From Bacillota bacterium (lineage in GTDB: Bacteria; Bacillota; Clostridia; Christensenellales; SZUA-584), in NCBI GenBank assembly GCA_023390815.1, contig JAEWCC010000003.1, positions 1 to 64,000 on the forward strand: a DNA stretch of 64,000 nt. Direction: 5' to 3'. This document shows, piece after piece, positions 33,170 to 42,758 of this stretch (position 1 is its first letter; each line of letters starts with the position of its first letter). The notes beneath the pieces are model-generated. The model was not told where the DNA came from and searched no databases. It saw nothing but the letters and a program-made list of their open reading frames with translations. Position numbers and translations under genes: made by a program.

Positions 33170-34039
33170 TTACGCAATCTGTGAGCCAGCCGGCTCACCG
33201 GTCGCTTCGTTATACTTTTCTATCAGAAATTCCCGCGCGGCATACACATTTTGCACGGAAGCGTCGCGGTCGGCAACGGCCCACATCTCCGCCACCAGCA
33301 GTCCTTTGTAATCCATTTGGTTAATCAACCTGAAAAACGAAACAAAATCCACCGTTCCTTCCCCATATGGGACATCCCTCACCTTGCCTGGCCGGGTATC
33401 CTTTAAGTGAATGGCCATGATATGTCCCGCGCCGCTGAGAAAATCTTTCTCTACGTTCTTGCCCATCGCCGTAATATTCCCAACATCAGGATAAACCTGC
33501 AGATACGGTGAGTTGACGAGAGTTACATACTTCATCACTTTTTCAACGGAGTCCATCAGTTCCGTTTCAACGGTTTCAATCGCCAGTGAAACGCCCTTTC
33601 CAGCTGCGTACTCTACAACCTCCCGCAGCGAATTGACAAAGAGCGCCTGTGTTATCTCGTTTGCTTCATTATAATATTCGTCATATCCCGCCAGCTGCAC
33701 GATCCGTATGCCCACGGAAAGCGAAAAATCCACCGCGTCTTTAATTAGGCGTATCCCCCGCTCCCGGGTCTCCTCATCCATAGAACCGATGGGAAACCTT
33801 CGGTTGCCTGAAAGACACATGGTTAATATCGGCATATTCTGCCGCTTAATCGCGTCGATCAACTTTTCTTTTTGTGCGTCAGTCCACTGGACCCGTGCAA
33901 GCCTCTCCTCTGATTCATCGACGCTGATTTCAACAAAATCGTAACCAGCCGCTTTTGCTATGGAGAGGCGTTCATCCCAGTTTAGATCGCCGGGCAGCGC
34001 TTTTTCGTAAAGGCCTAGCAGGCAGCCATTGATGTTCAT
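33170..34039 (-). CDS. ulaE: L-xylulose-5-phosphate 3-epimerase (UlaE/SgbU family)
   Basis: 289 residues, close to the family length of about 285. It converts L-xylulose 5-phosphate to L-ribulose 5-phosphate in L-ascorbate/L-xylulose catabolism. Strong resemblance through the chain: LGLYEKALP, DFVEISVDESEERL, MCLSGNRRFPIGS, IRIVQLAGYDEYYNEAN, LQVYPDVGN, AIHLKDTRPG and PYGEGTVDF, covering the metal and phosphate sites. It has its own promoter with three operator boxes. It would act on the product of the FGGY kinase if that is an L-xylulokinase. CGAGGTC precedes the ATG. Confidence 0.9.
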   Translation of the reverse strand: MNINGCLLGLYEKALPGDLNWDERLSIAKAAGYDFVEISVDESEERLARVQWTDAQKEKLIDAIKRQNMPILTMCLSGNRRFPIGSMDEETRERGIRLIKDAVDFSLSVGIRIVQLAGYDEYYNEANEITQALFVNSLREVVEYAAGKGVSLAIETVETELMDSVEKVMKYVTLVNSPYLQVYPDVGNITAMGKNVEKDFLSGAGHIMAIHLKDTRPGKVRDVPYGEGTVDFVSFFRLINQMDYKGLLVAEMWAVADRDASVQNVYAAREFLIEKYNEATGEPAGSQIA

Positions 34040-34140
34040 CGTTTTTGACCTCGTTATTCCCCAATTTCAGCAGCTTTGAACCCACAATTTTTTGTTATTT
34101 CCGGATGTGTAAAAACATTGTTTTGAATCCTCACACGCCA

Positions 34141-34169
34141 ATGTTAACATATGTTATGACTCATGTCAA
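34141..34169 (-). promoter_or_regulatory. Promoter of ulaE
   Basis: On the minus strand TTGACA (34164-34169) and TAACAT (34141-34146) are 17 nt apart. The spacer is filled by two operator boxes. Confidence 0.55.
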
Positions 34170-34191
34170 ACATTTTCCGTGACACATGTAT
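34145..34191 (-). promoter_or_regulatory. Three operator boxes at the ulaE promoter
   Basis: TAACATATGTTA (34145-34156, a perfect palindrome) is joined directly to TGACTCATGTCA (34157-34168); TGACACATGTAT follows at 34180-34191. The first two form a gapless tandem like the pair at 31798-31821. Confidence 0.7.
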
Positions 34192-34835
34192 TTGTGAGGA
34201 CACATCAGGCAGGAGTATGTGAATCTCTAAGATGATACCGTACCACATACGCCGCGATCCAAGCCGGAGCGGTCAGCGGGAAAAGCGCTTTAGCCGGTGT
34301 CATGAGGGCATGCCGTGCAGTCCATAACCCGATGTTTGCGATCGGTCATTCCACTGCCGAACACCATTATGTCACATGCCCGTACGGCAGTTGATATGCA
34401 ACTGCTCCCGCCAGTATGGATTTATGGGATTAATGATGCAATCGGAATATAAGGAAAACCACAGCTTTCGCTGTGGTCTCCTCCGCCTTTTCGGCATGAA
34501 GCTTTATGCAGGGGATGGTGTCGCGTGGTGTAAATAAGTGCTGTGATGCTGCGATCAACCATTGGTGCAATAATTCATTAAACATTGCTGTGAATGCGCA
34601 GGCTTTTGGCCGACGCGGGGTATGAATGGTGCTGTCGATGCATCCCCCAGTTTCATATACCCTGCGAATCAGGGTTTAGGCGCGTTTTTTCCCGGCCAAG
34701 CACCTTGCCCGTAAACATGTGGGCCTCGATACTTGTCCCTTGAATATATATACCCCGGGAAATACGCCTTAAACAAATATTCTCGTCTAATTTTTTAATA
34801 TATTGGGTAATATGATGAATAAAGGGTGAATGATA
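34192..34835. other. Long non-coding stretch between ulaE and rho
   Basis: No supported gene. A perfect 8-bp hairpin ACCACAGC/GCTGTGGT is at 34458-34477, with no clear U-tract on either strand. ACCCTG/CAGGGT near 34660-34677 is followed, after a G+C patch, by TTTTTT. I recognise no known riboswitch or RNA family. It may hold a small RNA or decayed sequence. Confidence 0.4.
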
Positions 34836-34865
34836 TTGACAATGGGAGCCGCACGATTATATAAT
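34836..34865 (+). promoter_or_regulatory. Consensus sigma-A promoter of rho
   Basis: TTGACA (34836-34841) and TATAAT (34860-34865) both match consensus, with an 18-nt spacer. The leader is about 113 nt, long enough for autoregulation as reported for rho leaders in other bacteria. Confidence 0.85.
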
Positions 34866-34985
34866 GTTTCCGGTGTAACAAGCCATACCTTTAAATGCGT
34901 TTTTCCCTTATTTGGTTGAATAGTACCTGGATACGCGTTTTTGCTGTAGTTTAATTATTTTTATATATATCAAGGAGAATAATCG

Positions 34986-36611
34986 GTGGACTTAAGTGTT
35001 TTAAAGGAAAAGAGCCTGCTCGATTTGCGGGAAATCGCAAAGATGGCCGGCATAAAATCGGTCACCAAATACCGCAAGCCCGAGCTTTTGGATATGCTTT
35101 TTGATCTTGACCGCAAAGCGCGTACGGAACAATCTCCGGTAAGTGAAGACTCCGCGGCCCAAAACGAAATCGAGCCGGAATATGAGCCAGAGATTGAACC
35201 GGGAGAACCGGATTACGAGCCGACGGAAGCACCGGATTACGAGCCGACGGAAGACAGCGCAGCCGGTGAAAACGCCAGTGAAGACACCGAAATTCCGGTC
35301 TACCAGCAGGACGAGATCGATCGGCGCGAGCGCAGGAAAAAGGCAGACGAAACAGAAGACCAGCCGATTCGGCGCAAAAATGAGGATAAGAAGATTATTG
35401 AATACGTCATGGGCAACGACGCGGTCAACGAGCTTTTAAACAAAGGCGACTGCGGGGATGCGCTCGGTATACTCGAAGTGCTTCCCGAAGGCTATGGCTT
35501 TTTGCGCAGCGAAAACTATCTGCCCGGTAGCAAAGACGTATACGTATCGATGGCGCAGATACGCAAATTCAACCTCAAGACCGGCGACAAGGTAAAGGGA
35601 AAGACCCGCCCTGCCAAGGACGCGGAAAAACTCAACGCGCTGCTCTATATTGAACAGGTGAATGATGACGCGGGGGAAAAGTGCCTCACGCGCAGACCTT
35701 TTGAGGAACTGACGCCGATTCATCCCGAAGAGCGCTTCACGCTCGAGCGGACCGACGCCGCGCGGGACCTCGCGATCCGCCTCATTGACATGATCGCCCC
35801 GATCGGCAAAGGACAAAGAGGCCTGATCGTCTCCCCGCCGAAGGCCGGTAAAACCATACTGCTCAAAAAGATTGCCAACAGTATCACGGCGAATTACCCG
35901 AATGTTTCGCTGATCGTGCTGCTCATCGACGAGCGTCCGGAGGAAGTTACGGACATGCAGCGCAGCATCGACGGCGAGGTCGTATATTCCACATTCGACG
36001 AGAAGCCCGAGAATCATACGCGCGTGGCCGAAATGGTCATCGAACGCGCAAAGCGCATGGTAGAGCAGGGCAAGGACGTCGTCGTGCTGCTCGACAGTAT
36101 CACGCGTCTTGCGAGGGCTTACAACCTCATTATCCCGCCCACAGGCCGTACGCTCTCCGGCGGTCTCGATCCGGGCTCGCTGTATAAGCCCAAGCGTTTC
36201 TTCGGCGCGGCGCGTAAGGTAGAGTTCGGCGGCAGCCTCACGATCATCGCGACGGCGCTCGTGGATACCGGTTCGCGCATGGACGAGATCATCTACGAAG
36301 AGTTTAAAGGCACCGGCAACATGGAAATCCATCTCGACCGGAAACTTTCTGAAAAACGTATATTCCCTGCGATCGACCTCAACAAATCGTCTACGCGCCG
36401 CGAGGAGCTGCTGCTCTCCAAGCGCGAGCTCGACGGTATCTGGGCGATTCGCAAGGTCATGGCCAACGGCAATACCGCCGAGGTCACCGAGCAGCTCATC
36501 GGCATGCTGGCTAAAACGTCGACTAACGCCGGTTTCCTCGAGAAGCTTCGCAGCTGGCTGAGCGTCTGGGACAAGGAAGGGTATAACTTTACGCCGAAGC
36601 AGCGCTTTTAA
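34986..36611 (+). CDS. rho: Transcription termination factor Rho
   Basis: 541 residues, longer than the ~420 of E. coli Rho. Parts: Rho_N helical domain ([15 protein letters not shown]), an acidic linker of about 60 residues with repeated DYEPTE and EPE units, a basic patch, the cold-shock RNA-binding domain ([20 protein letters not shown]), and the hexameric ATPase (Walker [46 protein letters not shown]). Rho is an RNA helicase that ends untranslated transcripts. Start is GTG with CAAGGAGAA upstream. Its TAA overlaps the next ATG. Confidence 0.97.
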   Translation: MDLSVLKEKSLLDLREIAKMAGIKSVTKYRKPELLDMLFDLDRKARTEQSPVSEDSAAQNEIEPEYEPEIEPGEPDYEPTEAPDYEPTEDSAAGENASEDTEIPVYQQDEIDRRERRKKADETEDQPIRRKNEDKKIIEYVMGNDAVNELLNKGDCGDALGILEVLPEGYGFLRSENYLPGSKDVYVSMAQIRKFNLKTGDKVKGKTRPAKDAEKLNALLYIEQVNDDAGEKCLTRRPFEELTPIHPEERFTLERTDAARDLAIRLIDMIAPIGKGQRGLIVSPPKAGKTILLKKIANSITANYPNVSLIVLLIDERPEEVTDMQRSIDGEVVYSTFDEKPENHTRVAEMVIERAKRMVEQGKDVVVLLDSITRLARAYNLIIPPTGRTLSGGLDPGSLYKPKRFFGAARKVEFGGSLTIIATALVDTGSRMDEIIYEEFKGTGNMEIHLDRKLSEKRIFPAIDLNKSSTRREELLLSKRELDGIWAIRKVMANGNTAEVTEQLIGMLAKTSTNAGFLEKLRSWLSVWDKEGYNFTPKQRF

Positions 36612-38638
36612 TGAGCCCTGAGAATACGCTGCAAACCGAGCGGCGGCAGCTTTACCGGAAGATCATTTACATTTATTTCGGACTTTTTTCGATGGCGCTC
36701 GCAGAGCGCTTTTCGATTAACCTCGCATATGGCGCGGCGCTCTACCTGTCGCTCGCCGCGCTGCTGCGCATGCACAGCTTCATATTGCGAACACAATACG
36801 ACACCCGTCCGGGCAAGGTGCTTAAAGCGGTCACCGTCGTATTTTTTGTACTCTCGACCGCCTATATCGTCATACTCTATCCGCTGCTATACCGGCCGAG
36901 CTACGCGGTGTATGCCATGGCGATCATCCTGCTCCCGTTTATCGGGCGCGGCCTGGAGAACGCGCTGCTGCGTCGGCGTGCAGGCTCAAAACTAAGCAAG
37001 CGCAGTATCCTGTGCATCACCTTGCCAACCTATGTACTCGTCGTTGGAACGTCTGTGCTTGCGGCCTTGCCCGTGGGACCGGGCGCGGCCGCGTTTACCG
37101 CGGGCGGTATGGTGCTGGGCATGGCGTTATGCTTCCCGCTCAACTTCGTATTTCGGGATTTCGAAGAAAACATTCAAACTGACGCCCGGCCTTCTGCCGA
37201 TGTGCGCGCTATCCGCAGCGTACGCCTGTTTGACGGCATGACAATCACGTCAGGCGTTGCGCTCAATATTTTCGCGTTTACCTACATCCTGTTCCTGATG
37301 TTTACGCGCACGCATGATGTGTTCTGGGACTTCTTTATTTCGTTCGTGATTGTGGCCATCGCGATCTTCGCCGCGTACCTCGGCGTACGCCGCGCGCGCA
37401 GCTCCGTATTGATGCAGAAAATCGGCAAGAACGCCGTATATGTACTGGGTACCGCCATCGCCATATTTGCAGCTTACGGGCTGCGTGACAGCTGGTTTGG
37501 CACCACGCTCGATATCTCCATCCAGACGCTGGTGCTGCTGCTGGGGCTGGTGCTGCAAATGGCAGGCACATTCGGGTTGCAGGAGGATATGCTGCTGCTG
37601 GTACGGCTGTACAAGGATGATGCAGACCCGGAGACGATGCGCGGGCGTTCGCAGCGGCTGGAGGTATGGACATCGATACTCTCCGAGGCCGTTATCCTGA
37701 TCGCCCTGCTTGTGCTGATATCCTCCCCCCTGTTCCCGGCTTCCGAAGTGGATGGCTATATCATCTACGCTCCGGCAATCGGCTCCAGCCTTGCGGCGAT
37801 TCCCACGGTCCTGCTGCTGGCCTCGCTTTGGCTTTCGGTGCGCCAGCCTCTCACCGCCAAATACAGCCGCCGGCTGAAGGCCTACGCGAGCATCCGCGAA
37901 AAAGGTAAAGATAACCCGGCCATGGAAAAGCGGCTCCGCAGCGTACTCGTTCAGAAGTACAAGAAACGTATCGGCGTACACATCATCCGCGCGCTGCTGC
38001 GCCCGGTGATGCACCATACCGTAACGGGCAGGGAGAACGTCCAGGATCTGCCCGGCATATTCGTATTCAACCACCGCGAGGTATACGGCCCCATCGCCGC
38101 GGTCGTGTTCCTGCCGTACGATGTCCGCCCATGGATACTCTACCAGATGATCGAGAAAAGCGAGATCACACGGCACATGTACGAGGGTACGTTCAGCCGT
38201 CTCAAATGGCTGCTTCCCCCGCTGCGCAAGCTGCTGCCCAGGATTTTAAGCCCCATCATCGTATGGGCGCTGCGCTCGTTCGATCCGATTCCGGTCTACC
38301 GCGGTGCGCAGGCGAACGTAATCCGCACCTTTACGCTGTCGATCGAATGCCTCGCCGCGGGCGACAGCATCCTGCTGTTTCCGGAAAACCCGGCGCACAC
38401 CTACGAGAAAAAGGTCAGCGATTTCTACGAAGGGTTTGCGAACCTGGGCAGGCTGTACTACAAAAAAACGGGCGAACAGCTCGTGTTCTACCCGGTATAT
38501 GCAAGTTCGAAAAAAAGGGAACTGCGCATCGGCGAGGGCGTACGCTTCGATCCCGCGGGCGGCGTAAATGAGCGGAGCCGCATCGTGGAAGCGCTGGAAA
38601 GAAAAATGCGCACGCTCGAAAGCGTGGACGAGGGTTAG
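36611..38638 (+). CDS. Polytopic membrane protein fused to a PlsC-like acyltransferase domain
   Basis: 675 residues. Roughly the first 430 are hydrophobic with about ten or more membrane helices. The last ~220 resemble the glycerolphosphate acyltransferase (PlsC/LPLAT) fold: NHREVYGP near residue 475, an FDPIPVYRGAQ segment, and LLFPENPAHTYEK. The LPLAT catalytic motif is His-x4-Asp; here the Asp position is Gly (HREVYG), and FPEGTR is replaced by FPENPA, so the domain may be inactive or use another mechanism. Starts on the rho stop codon (TAATG). Its stop overlaps that of the convergent gene by two bases. Confidence 0.75.
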   Translation: MSPENTLQTERRQLYRKIIYIYFGLFSMALAERFSINLAYGAALYLSLAALLRMHSFILRTQYDTRPGKVLKAVTVVFFVLSTAYIVILYPLLYRPSYAVYAMAIILLPFIGRGLENALLRRRAGSKLSKRSILCITLPTYVLVVGTSVLAALPVGPGAAAFTAGGMVLGMALCFPLNFVFRDFEENIQTDARPSADVRAIRSVRLFDGMTITSGVALNIFAFTYILFLMFTRTHDVFWDFFISFVIVAIAIFAAYLGVRRARSSVLMQKIGKNAVYVLGTAIAIFAAYGLRDSWFGTTLDISIQTLVLLLGLVLQMAGTFGLQEDMLLLVRLYKDDADPETMRGRSQRLEVWTSILSEAVILIALLVLISSPLFPASEVDGYIIYAPAIGSSLAAIPTVLLLASLWLSVRQPLTAKYSRRLKAYASIREKGKDNPAMEKRLRSVLVQKYKKRIGVHIIRALLRPVMHHTVTGRENVQDLPGIFVFNHREVYGPIAAVVFLPYDVRPWILYQMIEKSEITRHMYEGTFSRLKWLLPPLRKLLPRILSPIIVWALRSFDPIPVYRGAQANVIRTFTLSIECLAAGDSILLFPENPAHTYEKKVSDFYEGFANLGRLYYKKTGEQLVFYPVYASSKKRELRIGEGVRFDPAGGVNERSRIVEALERKMRTLESVDEG

Positions 38639-39249
38639 ATGTCGATCTCGACAGCCCGCGTTCCGAGCGCCAAGGGCGACGTCTTCCCCTGCGTAAGATT
38701 GATGACCGCCTGCATAAGGCGCTCCTCCTCCCCCGGGTTGACGCAGTAGTCCACGGTTACCGCATCGGTATACCGCACCTCCCCCGGTGCGAAGCCAAGC
38801 GAAACGAGCGCTTTTTCGGCCCGCGCCCATACAGGGAAATCAAACCGGCATTGAAATATCCCGCACTCTATGCGCTGTACACGCTTTGCGGCAGCCAGCG
38901 TATCGGCAGCGCTCTGCGTATACGCGCGCACGAGTCCGCCCGCTCCCAGCAGCGTACCGCCGAAATAGCGCGTGCTGATGACGATGACATCAGTCAGCCC
39001 TGTTTTTTTAAGCACTTCAAGCATCGGCACGCCCGCCGTCCCCTGCGGCTCTCCGTCGTCCGAATACCGCATTGCGCCGTTTTCAAGAACGTAGGCAAAG
39101 CAGTGATGCCGCGCGTCATAATGCTGCTTGCGGCGCTGCTCCAGAATGTGCTGCGCCTCCTCCTCGCTGCCCGTGCGGCTTGCGAGGCCGAGAAAACGCG
39201 ACTTTTTGATGACGATCTCCGTCTCCGCGGGGCTTTTGAGGGTAATCAT
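38635..39249 (-). CDS. IMPACT/YigZ family protein
   Basis: About 204 residues. Typical YigZ motifs: IKKSRFLGLA, the central RYSDDGEPQGTAGVPMLEVL, then VVISTRYFGGTLLGAGGLVRAY. The second domain is the ferredoxin-like UPF0029 C-terminal part. The exact role in bacteria is unclear (family linked to translation control). The frame is open to 39540 but ATG 39249 matches the family start and lies one nt after the upstream acetyltransferase stop. Confidence 0.92.
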   Translation of the reverse strand: MITLKSPAETEIVIKKSRFLGLASRTGSEEEAQHILEQRRKQHYDARHHCFAYVLENGAMRYSDDGEPQGTAGVPMLEVLKKTGLTDVIVISTRYFGGTLLGAGGLVRAYTQSAADTLAAAKRVQRIECGIFQCRFDFPVWARAEKALVSLGFAPGEVRYTDAVTVDYCVNPGEEERLMQAVINLTQGKTSPLALGTRAVEIDI

Positions 39250-39250
39250 C

Positions 39251-39703
39251 CTATGATTGTGCGCTGTTATAGCGCATGATGGTCGCGCGGGGCGCAAAGC
39301 CGAGCGAGGCCCAGAACGCCTTGCCGCGCTCGTTCCAGACGAACACGTCGAGGTCGATCGTAGCGGTATCCAGCGCTTTGAGAAGCGCGTGAAACGCCGT
39401 GGTGCCGTATCCTTTGCGGCGGGCATGGCGGCAAATATAAAAGTGGCGCAAATAGAGCGGTTCACGGTCGCAAACCACGAGTGCGTATCCGACGGTATCG
39501 CCCTGCACCCCAAACGCAAACGCCTGATCGCCGCGCGCAAGATACTCCTGCATGCGAAGCTTCGCCTGCGCCTCAGTGACGGGTCTGTCGGTTTTCTCGT
39601 CTGCCATCAGCTCCAAAAACAGGCTCGTCAGCAATGCCGTATCCGTGCAAGGGCTAACTTCAATTTCGCAGCCAGGGTTTCCGGTATTCAAATCCTCTCC
39701 CAT
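39251..39703 (-). CDS. GNAT-family N-acetyltransferase
   Basis: 150 residues. The acetyl-CoA pyrophosphate loop is ARRKGYGTTAFHALL, preceded by the beta-4 strand LYLRHFYICRHA; FWASLGFAPR is the usual C-terminal motif. Target unknown. Start is 4 nt from the tyrS stop, so it is in the tyrS operon. Confidence 0.88.
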   Translation of the reverse strand: MGEDLNTGNPGCEIEVSPCTDTALLTSLFLELMADEKTDRPVTEAQAKLRMQEYLARGDQAFAFGVQGDTVGYALVVCDREPLYLRHFYICRHARRKGYGTTAFHALLKALDTATIDLDVFVWNERGKAFWASLGFAPRATIMRYNSAQS

Positions 39704-39704
39704 C

Positions 39705-40919
39705 TCAGCCGATCACGACCTTGTGGTAAATCTTCTTGCCCTTTTTAATCAGCATCTGTCCGTCCGCAAAGCTTTCCTGCGTTACGGGCGCAAACTCGCT
39801 TTCCACTTTTTCTCCGTTGACGACGATGCCGCCCTGCGCAATCAACCGCCGTCCTTCGCCGCGCGAGGCGGTAAGCCCGCACGTCTGCAGCAGATCGATC
39901 AGCAGCAAATTTTCGATGCTTTCAATGGTGGTGGTCGGCACAGAGCCTTCCTGCGCACCACCGGTGAACAGCGCCTCGGCTGCGGCCTTGGCTTTATCGG
40001 CCTCGTCCTGCCCGTGAACCTGCCGCGTCACTTCGTAAGCCAGCGTAATCTTGGCATCGTTGATGCGTTCATCCGTAAAGCTGCACAGCCGGTTTACCTC
40101 GTCCATCGGGATAAACGTCAGCAGCGAGAGGCACGTCTTAACGTCGCTGTCCGCGACGTTGCGCCAGTACTGGTAGAATTCGTAAGGAGTGGTCTTCTCC
40201 GGGTTAAGCCATACGGCGCCTTTTTCGGTTTTGCCCATTTTGCGCCCGTCGCTCGTCAGCAGCAGTGCGAACGTCATGCCGTAGGCTTCCTTGCGCTCCT
40301 TGCGGCGTATGAGATCGGCTCCCGAGAGTATGTTGGACCACTGGTCGTCGCCGCCCAGCTGAAGCTTGCAGCCATAATCCCGACTCAAAACGAGGAAGTC
40401 GTAGGACTGCATCAGCATATAGTTGAACTCAAGGAAGGTAAGCCCTTTTTCCAACCGGTTTTTGTAGCATTCGGCGGTCAGCATGCGGTTGACGGAGAAA
40501 AGCGCACCGATGTCGCGCAGAAAATCCACATAGTTAAGGCCCAGCAGCCAATCTGCGTTGTTGACCATCTGCGCCTTACCCTCGCCAAAATCGAGAAAGC
40601 GGCTGATCTGTTTTTTAAACGCGTCGGCGTTGCTTGCGATATCCTCCTTGGAGAGCATCTTGCGCAGATCCGCCTTGCCCGAAGGATCGCCCACCATCGT
40701 GGTGCCTCCGCCGATCAGCGCGATCGGCTTATGGCCTGCGCGCTGCATGTGCGCCATGGCCATGAGCTGCACATAATGCCCGACGTGCAGGCTGTCCGCC
40801 GTCGGATCGAAGCCAATATAAAATGTGACCGGCTCCCGCGCGAGCATCTCTTTGAGCCCTTCGTGCGTCACTTGCCGGATAAATCCTCTTTCAGTTAAAA
40901 CATCGTATACGTTCGTCAT
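39705..40919 (-). CDS. tyrS: Tyrosyl-tRNA synthetase
   Basis: 404 residues. Class I synthetase charging tRNA-Tyr. Signature HIGH appears as HVGH in [11 protein letters not shown]; the KMSKS loop as KMGKTEKG; tyrosine-site [13 protein letters not shown]-terminal S4 RNA-binding domain ends the protein ([18 protein letters not shown]). The upstream leader is short and lacks a T-box sequence, unlike many tyrS genes in Bacillota. GGGAG precedes the ATG. Confidence 0.97.
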   Translation of the reverse strand: MTNVYDVLTERGFIRQVTHEGLKEMLAREPVTFYIGFDPTADSLHVGHYVQLMAMAHMQRAGHKPIALIGGGTTMVGDPSGKADLRKMLSKEDIASNADAFKKQISRFLDFGEGKAQMVNNADWLLGLNYVDFLRDIGALFSVNRMLTAECYKNRLEKGLTFLEFNYMLMQSYDFLVLSRDYGCKLQLGGDDQWSNILSGADLIRRKERKEAYGMTFALLLTSDGRKMGKTEKGAVWLNPEKTTPYEFYQYWRNVADSDVKTCLSLLTFIPMDEVNRLCSFTDERINDAKITLAYEVTRQVHGQDEADKAKAAAEALFTGGAQEGSVPTTTIESIENLLLIDLLQTCGLTASRGEGRRLIAQGGIVVNGEKVESEFAPVTQESFADGQMLIKKGKKIYHKVVIG

Positions 40920-40944
40920 GATGCGCTCCCTTCATTTGTAATGT

Positions 40945-40973
40945 ATTATAACGACAAATTCCACCGAAGGCAA
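40945..40973 (-). promoter_or_regulatory. Promoter of tyrS
   Basis: On the minus strand a perfect TATAAT (40945-40950) is 17 nt from TTGCCT (40968-40973). The leader to the start is about 20 nt. Confidence 0.55.
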
Positions 40974-41012
40974 ATCCGTTTTTATTAATGAGTACCCCAC
41001 GTTTTACACCCA

Positions 41013-41041
41013 TAGACATTTCCAACTTGATTTGTTATAAT
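41013..41041 (+). promoter_or_regulatory. Promoter upstream of spoVG
   Basis: TAGACA (41013-41018) and TATAAT (41036-41041) are 17 nt apart. The leader to spoVG is about 220 nt and holds no supported gene; a 60-codon minus-strand frame there is not convincing. Confidence 0.6.
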
Positions 41042-41268
41042 ACATTGAATATATTGTTGGTGTTACATTGCTCGACCTCCTTTGTAATTATTACATCTCA
41101 TGTCCTGCAAGCGCAAAGGAAACAAAACGCGTAAAAGTCTCCAGTCTATTTGTCGTTTTTTAGCCTTTTTGGATATTTTGTCAGGTTTTACGGATAAAAA
41201 GAAGGAATAATCAATATCCGTATCGAATTTTATTGTGCATATCATAATATCTATTCAGGAGGTTATGT

Positions 41269-41553
41269 ATGGATATCACGGACATTCGTATAAGAAGAAT
41301 CGATACAATGGGTAAGCTAAAAGCTGTGGTGTCTGTGACTTTCGATGATATGTTTGCGATCCACGACATGAAAATCATTGAAGGGCAAAACGGTTATTTC
41401 ATTGCGATGCCGTCCAGGAGAACGCCGAACGGGGAATACAAGGATATCGCGCACCCCATCAATTCCACAGCAAGAACTCTGATACAGACCGCCATACTCG
41501 AAAAGTTCGAAAGCCTGCCGGAAGACGAAGGATACGCCTCTTTTCAGATGTAG
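41269..41553 (+). CDS. spoVG: Septation/RNA-binding regulator SpoVG
   Basis: 94 residues, normal length. Begins [11 protein letters not shown] and carries [20 protein letters not shown], the conserved core, then [13 protein letters not shown] small nucleic-acid-binding protein affecting sporulation, division and virulence traits in Bacillota. AGGAGGTTATGT precedes the ATG. It stands alone here between tyrS and the PIN/TRAM gene. Confidence 0.97.
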   Translation: MDITDIRIRRIDTMGKLKAVVSVTFDDMFAIHDMKIIEGQNGYFIAMPSRRTPNGEYKDIAHPINSTARTLIQTAILEKFESLPEDEGYASFQM

Positions 41554-41571
41554 TTTGATCAGCGCTGATTG

Positions 41572-41606
41572 CAAAAAAAAGCCCGCTGCCACGGGCGGTT
41601 TTTTGT
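41572..41606. terminator. Bidirectional terminator between spoVG and the PIN/TRAM gene
   Basis: Stem GCCCG/CGGGC with a 6-nt loop, flanked by eight A on the left and GGTTTTTT on the right, serves both convergent genes. Confidence 0.85.
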
Positions 41607-41613
41607 ATTCTCT

Positions 41614-42696
41614 TCAGGATTTGACTCTTGCGAATATCATGCGCCCCGCCGAAGTCTGAAGCACACTCGTTACAATCACAGGGATCAACCGTCCCGTTTC
41701 TTTTTGCCCATCTTCCACCACAATCATCGTACCGTCGTCCAGATAAGCCACACCCTGGCCTGGTTCCTTGCCGTCCTTTACCACCGTTACCTTCATCTCT
41801 TCTCCCGGCAGCACGACAGGTTTAACCGCGTTGGCAAGCTCGTTAATATTCAGCACGCGCACATTTTTCACCGCGGCCACTTTATTCAGGTTGTAATCGT
41901 TGGTTACAACGACGCCGTCCAGATCTTTTGCCAGAGCCAGCAGTTTGGAATCCACATCCGCGCCATCCACCTCGGCATGCACCACCTTAACGGGCATTTT
42001 AAGCTCGCTTTGAATGCGTCCCAGCACGTCGAGGCCCCTGCGCCCGCGGGCGCGCTTTAAATCATCGGCGCTGTCGGCGATGTGGCGCAATTCATCGAGA
42101 ACAAACTCGGGGATGATGAGCGCCCCTTCGATGATACCGCTGTCACAAATATCAAATATCCGCCCGTCGATGATTACGCTGGTGTCAAGCAATTTAGGCC
42201 GGGCACCGCTGTCGTCTTTGCCTTTGTCTTCCCGATGGCGTTTAAACATATCGGGAAGTTCCGGTTTGTGCCGTACGAATATGGATATGCCGAGGTATGC
42301 ACAGATGATATATACTACCACATTAACCACGCCCGAAATCCACGCAATCAGTATGCTGTCGAAAAGGTGCGAGAGCAGATAGGCCACGACGAGCCCCAGA
42401 ATGAGGCCAATCACTGCGGGCATCACCACGCCCGCGGGCAGCCGCGCAATCTTTTTATCCGCTTTGCTGATCGACTTAAATATAAACTCAACGATCGGCT
42501 TGGACAGAAACAGAAAAATAATGCCCGAAATAACGCCGGAGGTCATAAATATCACGAGGTTAAGCCAGAGCGGAAGCTGGATATACCCGTTTGCGCCGCC
42601 CAGCCGCACGAGCAGCTCGAACACCAGAATTACGATACCCGGCCCCACAAACAGCCCCATCAATGTAATTAAAAATCTGGCTATGTTTTTTGCCAT
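41614..42696 (-). CDS. Membrane-anchored PIN/TRAM domain protein (YacL-like)
   Basis: 360 residues. Four N-terminal membrane helices (about residues 5-145), a cytoplasmic PIN nuclease-like domain (LLDTSVIIDGRIFDI and VVTNDYNLN with acidic metal ligands) and a C-terminal TRAM RNA-binding domain (VAYLDDGTMIVVEDG). Family usually sits beside carD, as here. Probable RNase or RNA-binding protein at the membrane. Confidence 0.92.
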   Translation of the reverse strand: MAKNIARFLITLMGLFVGPGIVILVFELLVRLGGANGYIQLPLWLNLVIFMTSGVISGIIFLFLSKPIVEFIFKSISKADKKIARLPAGVVMPAVIGLILGLVVAYLLSHLFDSILIAWISGVVNVVVYIICAYLGISIFVRHKPELPDMFKRHREDKGKDDSGARPKLLDTSVIIDGRIFDICDSGIIEGALIIPEFVLDELRHIADSADDLKRARGRRGLDVLGRIQSELKMPVKVVHAEVDGADVDSKLLALAKDLDGVVVTNDYNLNKVAAVKNVRVLNINELANAVKPVVLPGEEMKVTVVKDGKEPGQGVAYLDDGTMIVVEDGQKETGRLIPVIVTSVLQTSAGRMIFARVKS

Positions 42697-42758
42697 ACCT
42701 CACCTCTTACGAAATGTTGTTGTGATAACACGCGGTTCGGGGCAAACGAACAGACGGA

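Noticed and set aside
40920..41060. T-box leader upstream of tyrS
   Set aside because: tyrS in Bacillota often has one, but the leader here is about 20 nt from the predicted promoter and lacks the conserved GGTGGNACCGCG-type antiterminator sequence.
41063..41245. 60-codon minus-strand frame upstream of spoVG
   Set aside because: Lies in the spoVG leader; no motif and no strong start signal.
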